From Aquimarina atlantica (GTDB lineage Bacteria; Bacteroidota; Bacteroidia; Flavobacteriales; Flavobacteriaceae), in contig NZ_AQRA01000004.1 of assembly GCF_000626715.1 (NCBI RefSeq), positions 310,001 through 374,000 of the forward strand: 64,000 bases of DNA. The letters run 5' to 3'. Position numbers and translations under genes: made by a program. The first letter of the stretch is position 1; each line of letters starts with the position of its first letter. A model generated the notes under the pieces. The model did no database searches. It worked only from the letters and a program-made list of their open reading frames with translations, and was not told where the DNA came from. Positions 10,701 through 19,972 of the stretch are shown here, piece after piece.

Positions 10701-11016
10701 TAAAGATATTTCTAAAAAAATCGATAGTGTAATTGCTATCTATCTTGGTAAGGAAGATAAACGCCAGGGAATCACTCGTAATCCAGAAGTAACTGTGATG
10801 CAACGTATGGGTACGGCAGGATGGTATGTGGGTAGCCGTCAAAACGGACTAACTTCTACAGAGAACACCTTGATGAAACAAGCTAAAGATGCGTTACAAG
10901 ATGCGCTGGTAAAGACTAACGAATTTTTTATAAACGATTGGAAACCCTACCGTGAAGCTATTGAGAAGCTAGATGCCTCTCCTTTTAAAGAAATAAAGAA
11001 TTTTACTTTAGAATAA
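7795..11016 (+). CDS. secreted BNR/sortilin-like beta-propeller protein
   Basis: Exported protein of 1073 residues with an SAQ signal peptidase site. At least ten Asp-box (BNR) motifs are spread over the first 700 residues, for example SLDGGKNWKLM, TTDGGATWTKI, THDGGKNWEER, TRDGGKSWRFI and TTDYGKTWKRI. This pattern is typical of the VPS10/sortilin-like propellers annotated as glycosyl hydrolases in Bacteroidota. A Glu/Lys-rich low-complexity stretch follows at about 785-820, then an IgG-like strand region and a helical C-terminus. No T9SS tail is present. Enzymatic activity is unproven. It follows the MBL gene and ends at a strong terminator. Confidence 0.82.
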   Translation: MKKRIFLLLLLGVISTLSAQKFTMDLIKDNTPRNIGPGGMSGRVTAIDVVTTNPDIIYAGTASGGLWKSTSGGIKWAPIFNNEVTASIGAVAIQQSNPSVIWVGTGEGNPRNSLNGGYGIYRSLDGGKNWKLMGLEKTRHIHKVIIDPTDPDIVYVAAIGSPWGEHPERGVFKTTDGGATWTKILFNNNKTGAADLVMDPTNPNKLIVAMWEHKRDPWFFNSGGEGSGLYITHDGGKNWEERTDKDGLPKGNLGRIGLAIAANKPNIVYALVEAKKNALYKSTDGGFKWKKINDKKDIGNRPFYYSDIFVDPQNENRVYSVFTYVNVSEDGGKNFTQLMPAYGVDNGVHPDHHAWWIHPNDGSYMIDGNDGGLNITRDGGKSWRFIGNLPVAQFYHINVDNEFPYNVYGGMQDNGSWRGPAYVWKAQGIRNSYWQEISFGDGFDVVPDKDDSRYGWTMSQQGYVSRYDWMTGNNYTVRPTHPDPKVKLRFNWNAAINIDPFDNNTVYFGSQFVHKSTDKGLTWKIISPDLSTNDPEKLKQAESGGLTMDATGAENHCTVLVVEPSPLEQNMLWVATDDGRVHITQNGGANWTDVSGNIKELPKGSWIVQIKASNKKKGEALLVANDYRRFNYTPYAFRTTDYGKTWKRIVDQNDVKSYTLSIVEDPIEKNLLFLGTDDGLYISLNAGNNWTKWTKGFPTVSVKDLVIQPREHDLVIGTFGRAAWVLDDIRPLRALAKNSTILSQKLHLFDPPTAYQAAYQQPTGSRFGGDALYNGENRDYGALISYYIKVEEKKKEEPGKEEDKKEGDEDKADNEEEEAKVKWDSIHLKIYDGDRLIRTLKEKTPDSTGFHKTKWFMNEKGVDRPSRKIQKQDKEPGGVSVKPGTYKLVLEYGDQKSEAMIEVKSDPRLKISQKNINEIYTASKNMEKMRQSAADAVKQLVESKDIASKYQKELKKLDKKKYKDQIKLSKDISKKIDSVIAIYLGKEDKRQGITRNPEVTVMQRMGTAGWYVGSRQNGLTSTENTLMKQAKDALQDALVKTNEFFINDWKPYREAIEKLDASPFKEIKNFTLE

Positions 11017-11045
11017 ACTAATCTATATATTATGTAATAATAAAA

Positions 11046-11071
11046 AAAGGCTGCCCGTATGGGCAGCCTTT
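11046..11071. terminator. bidirectional rho-independent terminator
   Basis: Perfect 8-bp stem GGCTGCCC/GGGCAGCC with a GTAT loop (11049-11068), preceded by seven A and followed by TTTAATT. It lies between two convergent genes and can serve both. Confidence 0.9.
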
Positions 11072-11105
11072 AATTAGGGCCAATTTTTTATTATTATTTA
11101 AAAAA

Positions 11106-13202
11106 TTATTTCACAAAAATCTTTTGAGTAAGTGTTTTACTATCGGTAGTGATTTGTACAAAATAGATACCGGTAGATAACTTACTAATATCTACAGTTT
11201 TTCTCACTATATTTCCTTCTGGAGGCATTTTAAAATCTATGATCTCTAATGTTCTTCCGTTTATATCTTTGATATTAATCTGAGAAGAAGATTTTGCATT
11301 ACTAATTTCAAGATTTAAAAGATTTTTTGCCGGGTTAGGGAATGCTTTTAATTGCAATCCTCCTGCTGGTCCATCTCCTTTGAAAGCAGAACTAAATGAT
11401 CCTCCACAAGCACCAAGGTTTCTCCATCCTGTAGCGGTTCTTTCATACAGATACCCATTATACGTTACACGGTCACCCACATTGTATACAGTACCAGAAG
11501 AATATGGTGCCACTCCTGCACAAGGATCAGTTGTTGTAGTACATGGGCCTAAATTAACCCATCCTGTAGCAGTTCTTTCATAAAGGTTTCCATTATAGGT
11601 TACCCGATCACCAACATTATAGTTAACATTTGGAGACCAAGGCGCTACACCATCACAATTACCACCGCCACTACTACAATTTCCTGAAGAATTATAGGTA
11701 GTTTGACCACAAGCAATGGTAAAGTTATCTACGGTATCTCCTCCCGAAGCTTTTTTGGCTTGCCATGTACTACCTACTGTAGTATTTGCATTATACGAAC
11801 CTCCTGCATTAGCAGATCCTTGTAAAGAATTGTTTTGGAAATACTCTAAGGTACAATCTGTATTATTGGTAAAAGTTACCGATATAGCATCTCCTGTATT
11901 ACATCCGCCACCGTCACAAGATTGTAAACAACTTGATCCTGCAATATAATTACGGATTACATTTGCTGGCTGTGGTCCAAATCCTTTGTTGAAATTTACT
12001 CCAACACTGGTTTGCGGGCAATAACTCATGATAGTTCCTCCTCCAGCAGGATTTCCTGGTAAGGCACAGTTTCCTTCTGTTCGACCGGCACAACCATCTA
12101 TTGCAGTATTATTACCGTTCCATACACATGCATGTGTATGTCGTGACCCTACATTGTGTCCTACCTCATGAGATATTAAGAATACATCAAAAGAATAGGT
12201 AGGTATATTTTGATAACTACCATTAATACCAGAGACTGCTGCTTTTCTAGATGAGTTACACAGGGTTCCGATTCCTCCTGCTAGTCCTCCTCCAAAACTA
12301 TAATTTACCATATGCGCTAAATCTCCATTAAGACCATTTTGGTTTTTATAACTGATATAGCTATCCAGACTGTTATTGCTAAATGGCTGATTAGAAGTCC
12401 AGGCTTTGGTACCCGATAATTTAAGAGAAATCTGATCATTAGCATATAGCGCTGCTACCTGATTAAATACAGCTTCGATATAATTAGAAGCTGCCTGAGC
12501 GCCTCCCTTATCATTTACAATATCTGTACATATGTCAAAGAATATTTTCACACACTTTGCAGCAGCTTTGCTTTGTGGGTTATCCGCCAATTCTTCAATA
12601 GTGTATCCTCCTTTTTCGATATCATCTTCTACCTGGCAAGAAAAATCATATAAATAACTTACTTCCTTATCCTTATAAAGAATATGGTTCTTACTGTTAT
12701 TCACGGGTCCTACTACCATATTACCATCCTGGCCATCGATACTAATAAAACCAGATACCTTATCTTCATAAAAACTTAGAGCTACCAGTGAGTTAGACTG
12801 GCCTTTTACTATACCACGATAGTGCGCTATATTATCACGAGAAAGTACCTTGCCCGAAGGCATATCTACGGCAGAAAAATCATCTGTTCTAATACTCACT
12901 TTAACAAGGTCGAGCGACATTGCTGATTTCTTCCCCGGAATACTTAAGTTCATCGTATTCGGGAAATTACCTTGTAAAGATTTCATTTTACTCTGATCTA
13001 ATGAAAGCAACACATAATCCTTAAGTTCTTTCGGAATCTGTACATTGCTTTTTTTAGTAATTGCTGTAAAAATTTGAGTAGTTTCAAAACTTGAGCCCGA
13101 GGTTTTTTGTTGGGCTACAAGTTCACTGGGTTTTTGTGGTTGAGTTTGTGCAACGCTCATTACCGTAAAAAAGGCAATAGCGATTGTTAATATACGTTTC
13201 AT
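11106..13202 (-). CDS. T9SS-exported reprolysin-like (M12B) metalloprotease with two CBM5/12 modules
   Basis: 698 residues. Order: signal peptide (1-18), propeptide-like region to about 190, metzincin catalytic domain with HEVGHNVGSRH at about 344-354, a beta-domain, two nearly identical carbohydrate-binding modules at about 515-551 and 560-598 (both contain NVGDRVTYNG and LYERTATGW), and a type A T9SS sorting domain from about 620 (FPNPAKNLLNLE ... GIYFVQI) to the end. The modules resemble chitin-binding CBM5/12, so the protease is probably released or surface-held and directed to chitinous or proteinaceous particles. Monocistronic; shares a terminator with the BNR gene. Confidence 0.9.
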   Translation of the reverse strand: MKRILTIAIAFFTVMSVAQTQPQKPSELVAQQKTSGSSFETTQIFTAITKKSNVQIPKELKDYVLLSLDQSKMKSLQGNFPNTMNLSIPGKKSAMSLDLVKVSIRTDDFSAVDMPSGKVLSRDNIAHYRGIVKGQSNSLVALSFYEDKVSGFISIDGQDGNMVVGPVNNSKNHILYKDKEVSYLYDFSCQVEDDIEKGGYTIEELADNPQSKAAAKCVKIFFDICTDIVNDKGGAQAASNYIEAVFNQVAALYANDQISLKLSGTKAWTSNQPFSNNSLDSYISYKNQNGLNGDLAHMVNYSFGGGLAGGIGTLCNSSRKAAVSGINGSYQNIPTYSFDVFLISHEVGHNVGSRHTHACVWNGNNTAIDGCAGRTEGNCALPGNPAGGGTIMSYCPQTSVGVNFNKGFGPQPANVIRNYIAGSSCLQSCDGGGCNTGDAISVTFTNNTDCTLEYFQNNSLQGSANAGGSYNANTTVGSTWQAKKASGGDTVDNFTIACGQTTYNSSGNCSSGGGNCDGVAPWSPNVNYNVGDRVTYNGNLYERTATGWVNLGPCTTTTDPCAGVAPYSSGTVYNVGDRVTYNGYLYERTATGWRNLGACGGSFSSAFKGDGPAGGLQLKAFPNPAKNLLNLEISNAKSSSQINIKDINGRTLEIIDFKMPPEGNIVRKTVDISKLSTGIYFVQITTDSKTLTQKIFVK

Positions 13203-13408
13203 TGTTTTGGTTTTAAGTTTTGAACCTTTACGTAGTTATGATTCTGGCCCCATAAACCATCCTCAGCAAAAATTCAAAATAGTTTGTGTGTCACTAAGTT
13301 ACAAACTTAAAGCCATCCCAAAAAGGTTACCAGGTATTATTTACAAATTGTACTACTATGTTATATTTTATACCTTCTTTACTTATGGTAAACCCATTGC
13401 AAAGTATA

Positions 13409-14248
13409 TTATTCTTTAAAATGTAGTAATGTATTAATATCATAATACTCCCAATCTGCTCTATCTTTAATAAGGTCAACCAGGATATCTTTATGCCCAG
13501 CACCATAAACTACCAAAATTCTATCATTAGGAGTAACAATTCTATTGAGATTAGTAAAGATTTTTAAATTTCTAAAGTACCATTTTGCAACCACATCGGC
13601 ACCAATATAATTATCTCCTTTACCAAAAGAAACCAGGTGTTTTAGGTAAAACTTTTGATTGTAATTTTTATCAAAATCTTCAGAATTGGCAAACCTTACA
13701 ATATCTAAAACAGAGCCTTTGGATATAGATTCTACATCTTTTTTCATACTACTAATCAGCCCTTTAAACTCGGCTAATTGTACCTGTTGATTATTTTGCT
13801 CTGCATAGGCAATAACAGGAGCTGTATCAAATTCTGTATGAGTATCTATAGGATACAATTTATCATGCCCCATTTGTTTTGCCAAGGGGTAAGATATCTG
13901 GACAGTTTCGCTAGACAACCTCCACTTATCCTTTTTACTTATTTCTTTTTCTAATACTCCATTTAGATACTTGGTATAATAAGTCTGGCTCCATAAGGTA
14001 TCTCCTAATGACGATTCTATAGCAATCTTGGTAGGTTTAAACTTAGCAATCAAACCAATGAGTTCTTTTAATTCTGCCTGTCTTTTATCAGAATGAATAT
14101 TACCCAAATCCATATTTACTTCATCGGCTCCCGGGTTATGTAAATGCATCATTCCTAAAACACTAATAACAGGTTTTTGATCCTGAGCCTTACAGGATAG
14201 ACATAAAGTAAATACAGTAATTAAAATTGAAATAAGGTTACGCATCAT
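13409..14248 (-). CDS. DUF5694-like lipoprotein (TraB/EreA-like fold)
   Basis: 279 residues with a lipobox-like start (TLCLSCKAQ, Cys about 19). The conserved opening VLGMMHLHNPGADEVN and the later KPTKIAIESSLGD and VVYGAGHKDILVDLI resemble the DUF5694 group, which is distantly related to TraB/TIKI and erythromycin-esterase-like proteins. The reaction is unknown. It follows the EreA-like lipoprotein gene on the same strand with a 48-nt gap, suggesting co-transcription. Confidence 0.68.
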   Translation of the reverse strand: MMRNLISILITVFTLCLSCKAQDQKPVISVLGMMHLHNPGADEVNMDLGNIHSDKRQAELKELIGLIAKFKPTKIAIESSLGDTLWSQTYYTKYLNGVLEKEISKKDKWRLSSETVQISYPLAKQMGHDKLYPIDTHTEFDTAPVIAYAEQNNQQVQLAEFKGLISSMKKDVESISKGSVLDIVRFANSEDFDKNYNQKFYLKHLVSFGKGDNYIGADVVAKWYFRNLKIFTNLNRIVTPNDRILVVYGAGHKDILVDLIKDRADWEYYDINTLLHFKE

Positions 14249-14296
14249 AGTATTATTTTAAAATTATTGAATAAGTGTGTTGAACTCTAGTGTATA

Positions 14297-15598
14297 TTAG
14301 TTTTTATTTGGGGTTACTCTTTTGTCGATAGGTAGAATGAGTTGATAATCATACCCATCAATCAGACTCTTTATCTTATGGTAATCACCGTTTACTGGTA
14401 GTGCTATTCGTCCTTCGTGGATATCCTTACGTATAGCTTCTAAATCAATGATAGTCCACTGATCCCGTTTTGCCAGGGTCATAAAATCTTGTAGACGTTT
14501 ATAGTATGAAGCATATTTTTCTAAGTAATCTAATTCTTCTCCTTTTTCAGTAGTATAAAAACGGTGCCATGTATTTATGATAGTGGCTTTGCTCCCTTGT
14601 TTTTCTGCAAGTTGAGTAACCAGATCTCCCAGATCATAACAACCATTGGTTAAAATTTTTGAAGCATGCAGGTTTCCGAATTTCAGAAATACTTTAGGGT
14701 TTGACTCTGTTTGTAATGCTTTATTATAATGTGTTAAGAAGTTATTACGCATATAACTTATTCGATCTGCGTGTGAATCTTCTCGCCAACGGTTATAAAT
14801 ATCCCAGCTAATTTCTAAATCTTCAACTATCTTTTTGGTGTCCTCATTTCCGCGAAAGCGACTTAAGTATTGTTGCACAGCAGGTTCTTTTTGAATTTCC
14901 TCAAAAAGCTTGATTTCTGCGCCGGGCACATTATCTTTTGCATACCAGGAGGCAATGATTTTAGAGGCTTCTTCTTTTTCTGATGTAATAGTGGCATAGT
15001 CTGGAGCATCGGTAACAAAAGTGAGCAGTTCATCCATAAAATATAATGTAGATGAAAAGTACTCCTGATCAAGCCCCCAGATGTTCATATTACGCTCGCG
15101 AATTGCCTGAAGAAAATAAGCATCTTCGAGACCATCGAAGAAAGGGATCGGAATCTCATGATCTTCTTCGAGAGCATATTGCGTGGTAAACTGCTTAAGA
15201 TGCTCTACTGTAGCCGATGGCGGTGTAGAAAGTTCAACTAGTTTTTTTGCCGAGTACGGCCCTACTTCAAAAGCGGTGTTATTAAATCCGGCCTCATGTA
15301 ACATGGGGATAAGTCTTGTAATCAATTGCGAAGTAGCTTTTGATCCGTGGCGTTCTCCAAACATCACAAACTGTGATTTAGAAATAATACGCTCTAACAT
15401 TGCACGACCTTCTCCTACAATAGCGGTATCTGTAACTGTAAAATATGCTGTCTTTGTAGCAATATACGACGCATCTATAACAGCTGCCGGACTTGTTTTC
15501 TCTTCTTTGATCGCAACAGTATCTACATCTACTGGTTGTTCTTTACAAGAGAAACATAGTAATACGATTATAATAGTAAGGGTGATAAGTGATTTCAT
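14297..15598 (-). CDS. erythromycin-esterase/ChaN-like lipoprotein
   Basis: 433 residues with a lipobox (LLCFSC, Cys 18). The core shows FGERHGSKATSQ at 80-91, FEVGPYSAKKL, FFDGLEDAYFLQAI and WGLDQEYF. The GExHG box is where EreA-type enzymes carry their catalytic Glu and His. It is clearly paralogous to the protein at 44475-45734, which shares the order GE-HG, A-E-GP-S-KKL, IPFFDG and WG-DQE. Whether it hydrolyses an ester, or binds haem as ChaN does, cannot be decided. First gene of a two-gene minus-strand unit with the DUF5694-like gene. Confidence 0.72.
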   Translation of the reverse strand: MKSLITLTIIIVLLCFSCKEQPVDVDTVAIKEEKTSPAAVIDASYIATKTAYFTVTDTAIVGEGRAMLERIISKSQFVMFGERHGSKATSQLITRLIPMLHEAGFNNTAFEVGPYSAKKLVELSTPPSATVEHLKQFTTQYALEEDHEIPIPFFDGLEDAYFLQAIRERNMNIWGLDQEYFSSTLYFMDELLTFVTDAPDYATITSEKEEASKIIASWYAKDNVPGAEIKLFEEIQKEPAVQQYLSRFRGNEDTKKIVEDLEISWDIYNRWREDSHADRISYMRNNFLTHYNKALQTESNPKVFLKFGNLHASKILTNGCYDLGDLVTQLAEKQGSKATIINTWHRFYTTEKGEELDYLEKYASYYKRLQDFMTLAKRDQWTIIDLEAIRKDIHEGRIALPVNGDYHKIKSLIDGYDYQLILPIDKRVTPNKN

Positions 15599-15800
15599 TG
15601 TTTATTGATTTTAAAGCAAAAAAAGACGATACTGGCATAACAGATCACGGGTTTACACTTCTCTGGATATCTACCGGACAAAAGAGGGATAACGGCACTA
15701 TTTGATATTTGGTTGTATAGTTTACCGGTTTTGTATAAAGAAAAAGGCCATTGTAACCAGAAACGTATAGATTACATATTCAAAATATTATTTTTGAACC

Positions 15801-16844
15801 ATGATTGTATTTAAATCCCGTTGGAGATATCACGCATTGCTTGGCATGTTAATCATTATAATGGATATGTATGGTGACTATATCTACAAGCAAAAAGCAA
15901 ATTGGACAGACTATTTTGAGTATCCCATATTCTTATTCGGCATTACGATGTATATTACTTTTTTTAGCATTTATGTGATTAATTATAAAATATTATGCCC
16001 ACTTATGCTTTCGCGAAAACGTATTATACAATACTGCCTTGGCGTAATTATATTAGTGTTTCTATATGCAGGTATTCGATATTTGTTAGAAGAAGTGATA
16101 CTCTACTCTATTACCGGGTTGCATAATTACGGAGATAATTTTCGCCACTTTGGGTATTATGTATTCGACAACTCCTATTATGCATCAAAAAGTTTGCTGT
16201 TTAGTACGGCCATATACCTTTTCTTTCGATTTGTTGATCATAAAGAAGCCATTCATCAATTAAAAATCGAAAATAAAAAGGCCGAGTTAAGGTTGCTTAA
16301 ATCTCAATTGGGGCCACATTTTCTTTTTAATACGCTTAACAGTTTTTACTCAGAATTACTTATAGAAAGTCAGCCCAAAATTGCTGCAGATATTCATAGG
16401 CTTTCAGATTTATTGCGATTTGTGACTTATGAGACCCAACAGGATAAAATACCATTGAAAAAGGATCTTAAGTTTATTGCAGATTATATTTACTTTTTTC
16501 AAAAACGTTATGAAGATAATCTGGCAGTAGATTACCAGGTAAATGGCAATGTAACAGATCAGGAAATACCTGCCATGTTATTGATTCATTTTATCGAGAA
16601 TGTTTTTAAGCACGGGATTGTTAATGATACCTCTGCCAGGGCAAATATTACGATTACCATTCATCCTAATGCTATTGAAATTAGTACCAAAAACAAAATT
16701 GCTACTTCAGAAAAATATGTAGCCCAGGGAATAGGGTATGCAAGTATTCATAAGAGGTTAACTGCTCTTTTTAAAAATGATTTCATATTATCCCGTAAAG
16801 AAGAAAAGTCTTATTTTGAAGCCTATTTAAAAATACCATTATGA
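15801..16844 (+). CDS. LytS-type sensor histidine kinase
   Basis: 347 residues: about four N-terminal membrane segments (15-145), a short coiled coil (KIENKKAELRLLKSQL), the His_kinase box GPHFLFNTLNS with the phospho-acceptor His at about 173, and a short ATPase domain with IHFIENVFKHGI. No extracellular sensor domain is present, as usual for this family. Its stop overlaps the start of the response regulator by 4 nt (ATGA). The ligand is unknown. A TATTTTTG box lies only 4 nt before the annotated ATG, so the start may be further in. Confidence 0.9.
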   Translation: MIVFKSRWRYHALLGMLIIIMDMYGDYIYKQKANWTDYFEYPIFLFGITMYITFFSIYVINYKILCPLMLSRKRIIQYCLGVIILVFLYAGIRYLLEEVILYSITGLHNYGDNFRHFGYYVFDNSYYASKSLLFSTAIYLFFRFVDHKEAIHQLKIENKKAELRLLKSQLGPHFLFNTLNSFYSELLIESQPKIAADIHRLSDLLRFVTYETQQDKIPLKKDLKFIADYIYFFQKRYEDNLAVDYQVNGNVTDQEIPAMLLIHFIENVFKHGIVNDTSARANITITIHPNAIEISTKNKIATSEKYVAQGIGYASIHKRLTALFKNDFILSRKEEKSYFEAYLKIPL

Positions 16845-17551
16845 ATACATCATTACGTTGTCTTATTGTAGATGATGAACCGCCTGCGATACGTTTGTTA
16901 GAAAATTATCTCGAAAAAGTATCTTTTTTAGAGTGTATTGCCACTACCACAAAAGCTCTCGAAGCGCTAAAACACATCGAAAGTGATGCTATTGATTTAG
17001 TTTTTCTGGATATCCAGATGCCGGATTTATCTGGTATTCAATTATCAAAAATTATCAAAGATAAAGTACAGATTATTTTTACTACGGCCTATCCGCAATT
17101 TGCTATAGAAGGATATGACCTAAATGCTGTGGATTATTTATTAAAACCTTTCGAGTTTGATCGTTTTTATCAAGCGGTTCTTAAGGTGAAACAAAAAGAA
17201 GAGTTTTCTCATCCTGCTACCACTACAAAAGAATACGTATTTATCAAGACAGATGGTAAAAACAATTATGAAAAAGTATATCTAGATGATATCCTGTATA
17301 TAGAAGGCTTAAAAAACTATGTTGCTATTCATTTGCTGCACAAACAGATTATTACCTATAGTACTTTAAAACATATAGAAAGCACCCTCCCTTCTACTAC
17401 TTTTATTAAGGTTCATAAATCATATATTGTTTCGATCAACCACATTATGAAGACAGATTCTCTTCATGTCTATATTCATGATAAAACATTACCCATAAGT
17501 GATACTTATCGCAAAGCTTTTTTTGAAATGATTAGCAAAAGAAAGTTGTAA
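16841..17551 (+). CDS. LytTR-family response regulator
   Basis: 236 residues. The receiver domain has acidic residues D11/D12, phospho-acceptor D57 in FLDIQMPDLSG and the conserved Lys in LLKPFEF at about 102. The LytTR DNA-binding domain covers about 130-236 (IKTDGKNNYEKV ... FIKVHKSYIV). Translationally coupled to the kinase. The likely targets include the DUF2490/isochorismatase pair that follows after 116 nt. Confidence 0.92.
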   Translation: MNTSLRCLIVDDEPPAIRLLENYLEKVSFLECIATTTKALEALKHIESDAIDLVFLDIQMPDLSGIQLSKIIKDKVQIIFTTAYPQFAIEGYDLNAVDYLLKPFEFDRFYQAVLKVKQKEEFSHPATTTKEYVFIKTDGKNNYEKVYLDDILYIEGLKNYVAIHLLHKQIITYSTLKHIESTLPSTTFIKVHKSYIVSINHIMKTDSLHVYIHDKTLPISDTYRKAFFEMISKRKL

Positions 17552-17667
17552 GGAATATTATTTTATTGAACTCATTTTAAATTTGTGTCAGTTTTCACAT
17601 TAAATTAGATTTTCAACAGGATTACTTTATTAATTTTGGGAAAAATTCAAAAAACGTATTCTACATT

Positions 17668-18357
17668 ATGAACACAAAGACTTTATTTCTCTTTCTATTA
17701 GTATTTGCAACATTTAATTTTTCTAATGCCCAGGACAATGGCGAAAATGAATTAGGGGCCTGGTACATGTATTTCGGGACAAATCGCGTAAGTGATAAAC
17801 TTAGTATTCATTCTGAAGCGCAGTTTCGATTTTATGAAGTTGCTTCAAGTTTTAATCAATTACTACTAAGAACGGGGTTAAACTACCATATCAGTGATAA
17901 AGCAATAGCTACTTTGGGATACGGATTTATTAGCACTGATGGTACATTTGAAGATACTCCTGGCGAAGAAAACACAAATGAACATCGAATCTTCGAACAG
18001 TTTATTTTGAAGAATACTGTAGGCAAATTTAAATTCGAACATCGATACCGCCTAGAGCAACGATTTATAAGTACACAGAATGATGATTTTACCGAACATA
18101 GAGCACGATATCGTTTACAACTCACCTACCCAATTAATCAAAAATGGTTTCTAAATGTCTATGACGAAGTATTTATTAATCTACAAGAACCTATTTTTGG
18201 TCAAAACAGATTATATGGTGCTGTAGGGTATAATGTAAAATCTAATTTTAGCATACAACTGGGGTATCTCAAAAATCATTTTACCGGTGTTAATTATGAT
18301 CGATTACAGCTTGGTGTGATCTATAATACTGACTTTAGAAAAAAAGAAAAAAACTAA
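17668..18357 (+). CDS. DUF2490 outer-membrane beta-barrel protein
   Basis: 229 residues with a signal peptide ending NFSNAQ. The mature protein is a run of alternating amphipathic strands starting LGAWYMYFGTNRVSDKLSIHSEAQFRFYE, which is diagnostic of DUF2490, and ends on an aromatic-containing strand. It should form a small outer-membrane barrel; function unknown. A TAATTTTG -7-like box lies at 17631-17638. Its TAA stop shares one base with the ATG of the next gene, so the two are translationally coupled. Confidence 0.82.
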   Translation: MNTKTLFLFLLVFATFNFSNAQDNGENELGAWYMYFGTNRVSDKLSIHSEAQFRFYEVASSFNQLLLRTGLNYHISDKAIATLGYGFISTDGTFEDTPGEENTNEHRIFEQFILKNTVGKFKFEHRYRLEQRFISTQNDDFTEHRARYRLQLTYPINQKWFLNVYDEVFINLQEPIFGQNRLYGAVGYNVKSNFSIQLGYLKNHFTGVNYDRLQLGVIYNTDFRKKEKN

Positions 18358-18929
18358 TGCACATTTCAAAAGATAATACTCCGGCGTTAGTACTAATCGA
18401 TATTCAAAAAGGGTTTGAAGATATCGCTTATTGGGGTGGAGAACGCAATAATCCCGATGCCGAGACTAATATGCAAAAGCTCCTGGTATTTTGGAGAACG
18501 TATGATCTTCCTGTATTTCATATCAAGCACTGCTCTACTACACCTGCTTCTCCCCTGGCCAAAGGTAATGTGGGTAATGATTTTATGGATTTTAATACTC
18601 CGCTAGCACATGAACCCATTATCGAAAAAGATGTGAATAGTGCTTTTATAGGAACCGATCTTAAAGAGCAATTAGAGCACAAGAATATAGATACACTGGT
18701 TATTATAGGATTAACTACAGATCATTGTGTATCTACCACAACCAGAATGGCTGGTAATTTTGGATTTAACACCTATTTAATAGAAGATGCTGTTGCTACT
18801 TTTAATAAGATAGGGGCTAACGGGCAAGAATATAGTGCACAATTAATACATGATACGGCCATAGCAAGTCTAAAAGATGAATTTGCTACCATTGTATCTA
18901 CAGAAACACTTCTTAATGCTCTAAGTTAA
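18357..18929 (+). CDS. isochorismatase-family cysteine hydrolase
   Basis: 190 residues, cytoplasmic. The catalytic triad of the cysteine-hydrolase family is visible: Asp15 in LIDIQKGF, Lys91 in IEKDVNSAF and Cys124 in TTDHCVSTT. The family includes isochorismatases, nicotinamidases and several amidases; the substrate here is unknown. Overlaps the DUF2490 stop by 1 nt. It is the last gene before the repeat-rich island. Confidence 0.88.
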   Translation: MHISKDNTPALVLIDIQKGFEDIAYWGGERNNPDAETNMQKLLVFWRTYDLPVFHIKHCSTTPASPLAKGNVGNDFMDFNTPLAHEPIIEKDVNSAFIGTDLKEQLEHKNIDTLVIIGLTTDHCVSTTTRMAGNFGFNTYLIEDAVATFNKIGANGQEYSAQLIHDTAIASLKDEFATIVSTETLLNALS

Positions 18930-19019
18930 GTCAAAAACCTGGGTGATGTCTAAACACAATTACGAAAATAAGCTCGCAATACTACAGGCAATCCCGTCTG
19001 CAAACATTAAGATTGTCCC

Positions 19020-19184
19020 GATAGCGCGGATTTACAATCCGTGAAACATCCCAAAATATCAAAACACTTGTTATTATAACTGTTTTTTTATTATAGTACA
19101 TTTATAATAATTTCAATTATAGATACAATTGTTTTAAATTTATTTTGGAGTTTAGAAACACGGATTGCAAATCCGTGTTATCAG
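19020..19184 (+). repeat. BIME-like repeat, copy 1 (short form)
   Basis: About 165 bp. Left end GATAGCGCGGATTT..., right end ...AATCCGTGTTATC, which are inverted with respect to each other, and each folds on its own through CGGATT/AATCCG. The centre carries a degenerate version of the internal stem and the ATTGTTTTAAATTTATTTTG block shared by the other copies. It fills most of the 332-nt gap between the isochorismatase-like gene and the next small gene, and marks the left edge of the repeat-rich island. Confidence 0.85.
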
Positions 19185-19261
19185 GTTCTTCCTTGGAATA
19201 AGAGTCTAAAACCAATTAATCAATACTCCATTACACGCAACGTTGTATATCAATGTAACAA

Positions 19262-19792
19262 ATGAAAAATATCATATTAACTATATTATCAATTCTAACT
19301 TTTGTTTTTATACATGCACAATCAGATTCATCTAGCACTAAATTGATTCAAATATCGAATGCTAAATATGCTGTTTATAAGTACGATGCGACATTGAAAG
19401 TAAATATTTTGACCTATCAATACTCTGACTTATGGGATTTAGATAATGATAAAAAAAAGGACAGTATCATATTTATAAGTAATGGTGGAGCTCATGCTTT
19501 CTATCACCTAGAAATATGGCTTTCATCATCTAATACTAAAACAAAATTTCAAAAACTATATACCGATTTCCCTTATCCCGAATGTATCAAAAGTGTAGAT
19601 GAAATAGAAACTTATCTTCCTCATCTAGTTATACGAGACTTTGATTCAGACGGAATAGATGAATTATTTCTGAACGTGAACCATAATTTAGCACCAACTT
19701 TAGACGAACTAAAGGAAATGGGACTATCGACAAAACAGGTTTTAATAGACTACAAATTAGGTAAGTTAACTGTTACTGATTTCAAAAAATAA
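19262..19792 (+). CDS. secreted protein with FG-GAP/VCBS-like acidic loops
   Basis: 176 residues with a signal peptide ending FIHAQ. Two acidic loops, DLDNDKKKDSI and DFDSDGIDELFL, look like the calcium-binding loops of FG-GAP/VCBS repeats. Beyond this the family is not recognised. It is flanked by repeats on both sides, with AACGTTG just upstream (19238), so it behaves like an accessory cassette gene. Confidence 0.6.
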   Translation: MKNIILTILSILTFVFIHAQSDSSSTKLIQISNAKYAVYKYDATLKVNILTYQYSDLWDLDNDKKKDSIIFISNGGAHAFYHLEIWLSSSNTKTKFQKLYTDFPYPECIKSVDEIETYLPHLVIRDFDSDGIDELFLNVNHNLAPTLDELKEMGLSTKQVLIDYKLGKLTVTDFKK

Positions 19793-19810
19793 ACGAAATA
19801 CAACAATAGA

Positions 19811-19850
19811 CCTGATGACGTATTTGTGCTTTAAATCCGCATCATCGAGT
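19811..19850. repeat. lone REP hairpin relic
   Basis: Single imperfect inverted repeat (GATGACG...TTT / AAATCCGCATCATC) closely like the lone copy at 38594-38632. The rest of the element is missing. The remainder of the 280-nt gap holds AT-rich sequence and the R3 repeat. Confidence 0.6.
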
Positions 19851-19972
19851 CATGTGATTTTTATTAAGTACAACCTGGTGAATTTAACATATATAATGAT
19901 AATATATATTTTTAATCAAAGTAAAATGATTGATGTATAGTTATCTATACTATTTTTATTTTTGAAATTTGG

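Noticed and set aside
11380..11949. Plus-strand frames opposite the carbohydrate-binding modules
   Set aside because: They mirror the repetitive minus-strand modules (the same peptide occurs twice) and are shadows.
15183..15608. 141-codon plus-strand frame
   Set aside because: Shadow of the EreA-like lipoprotein gene on the minus strand.
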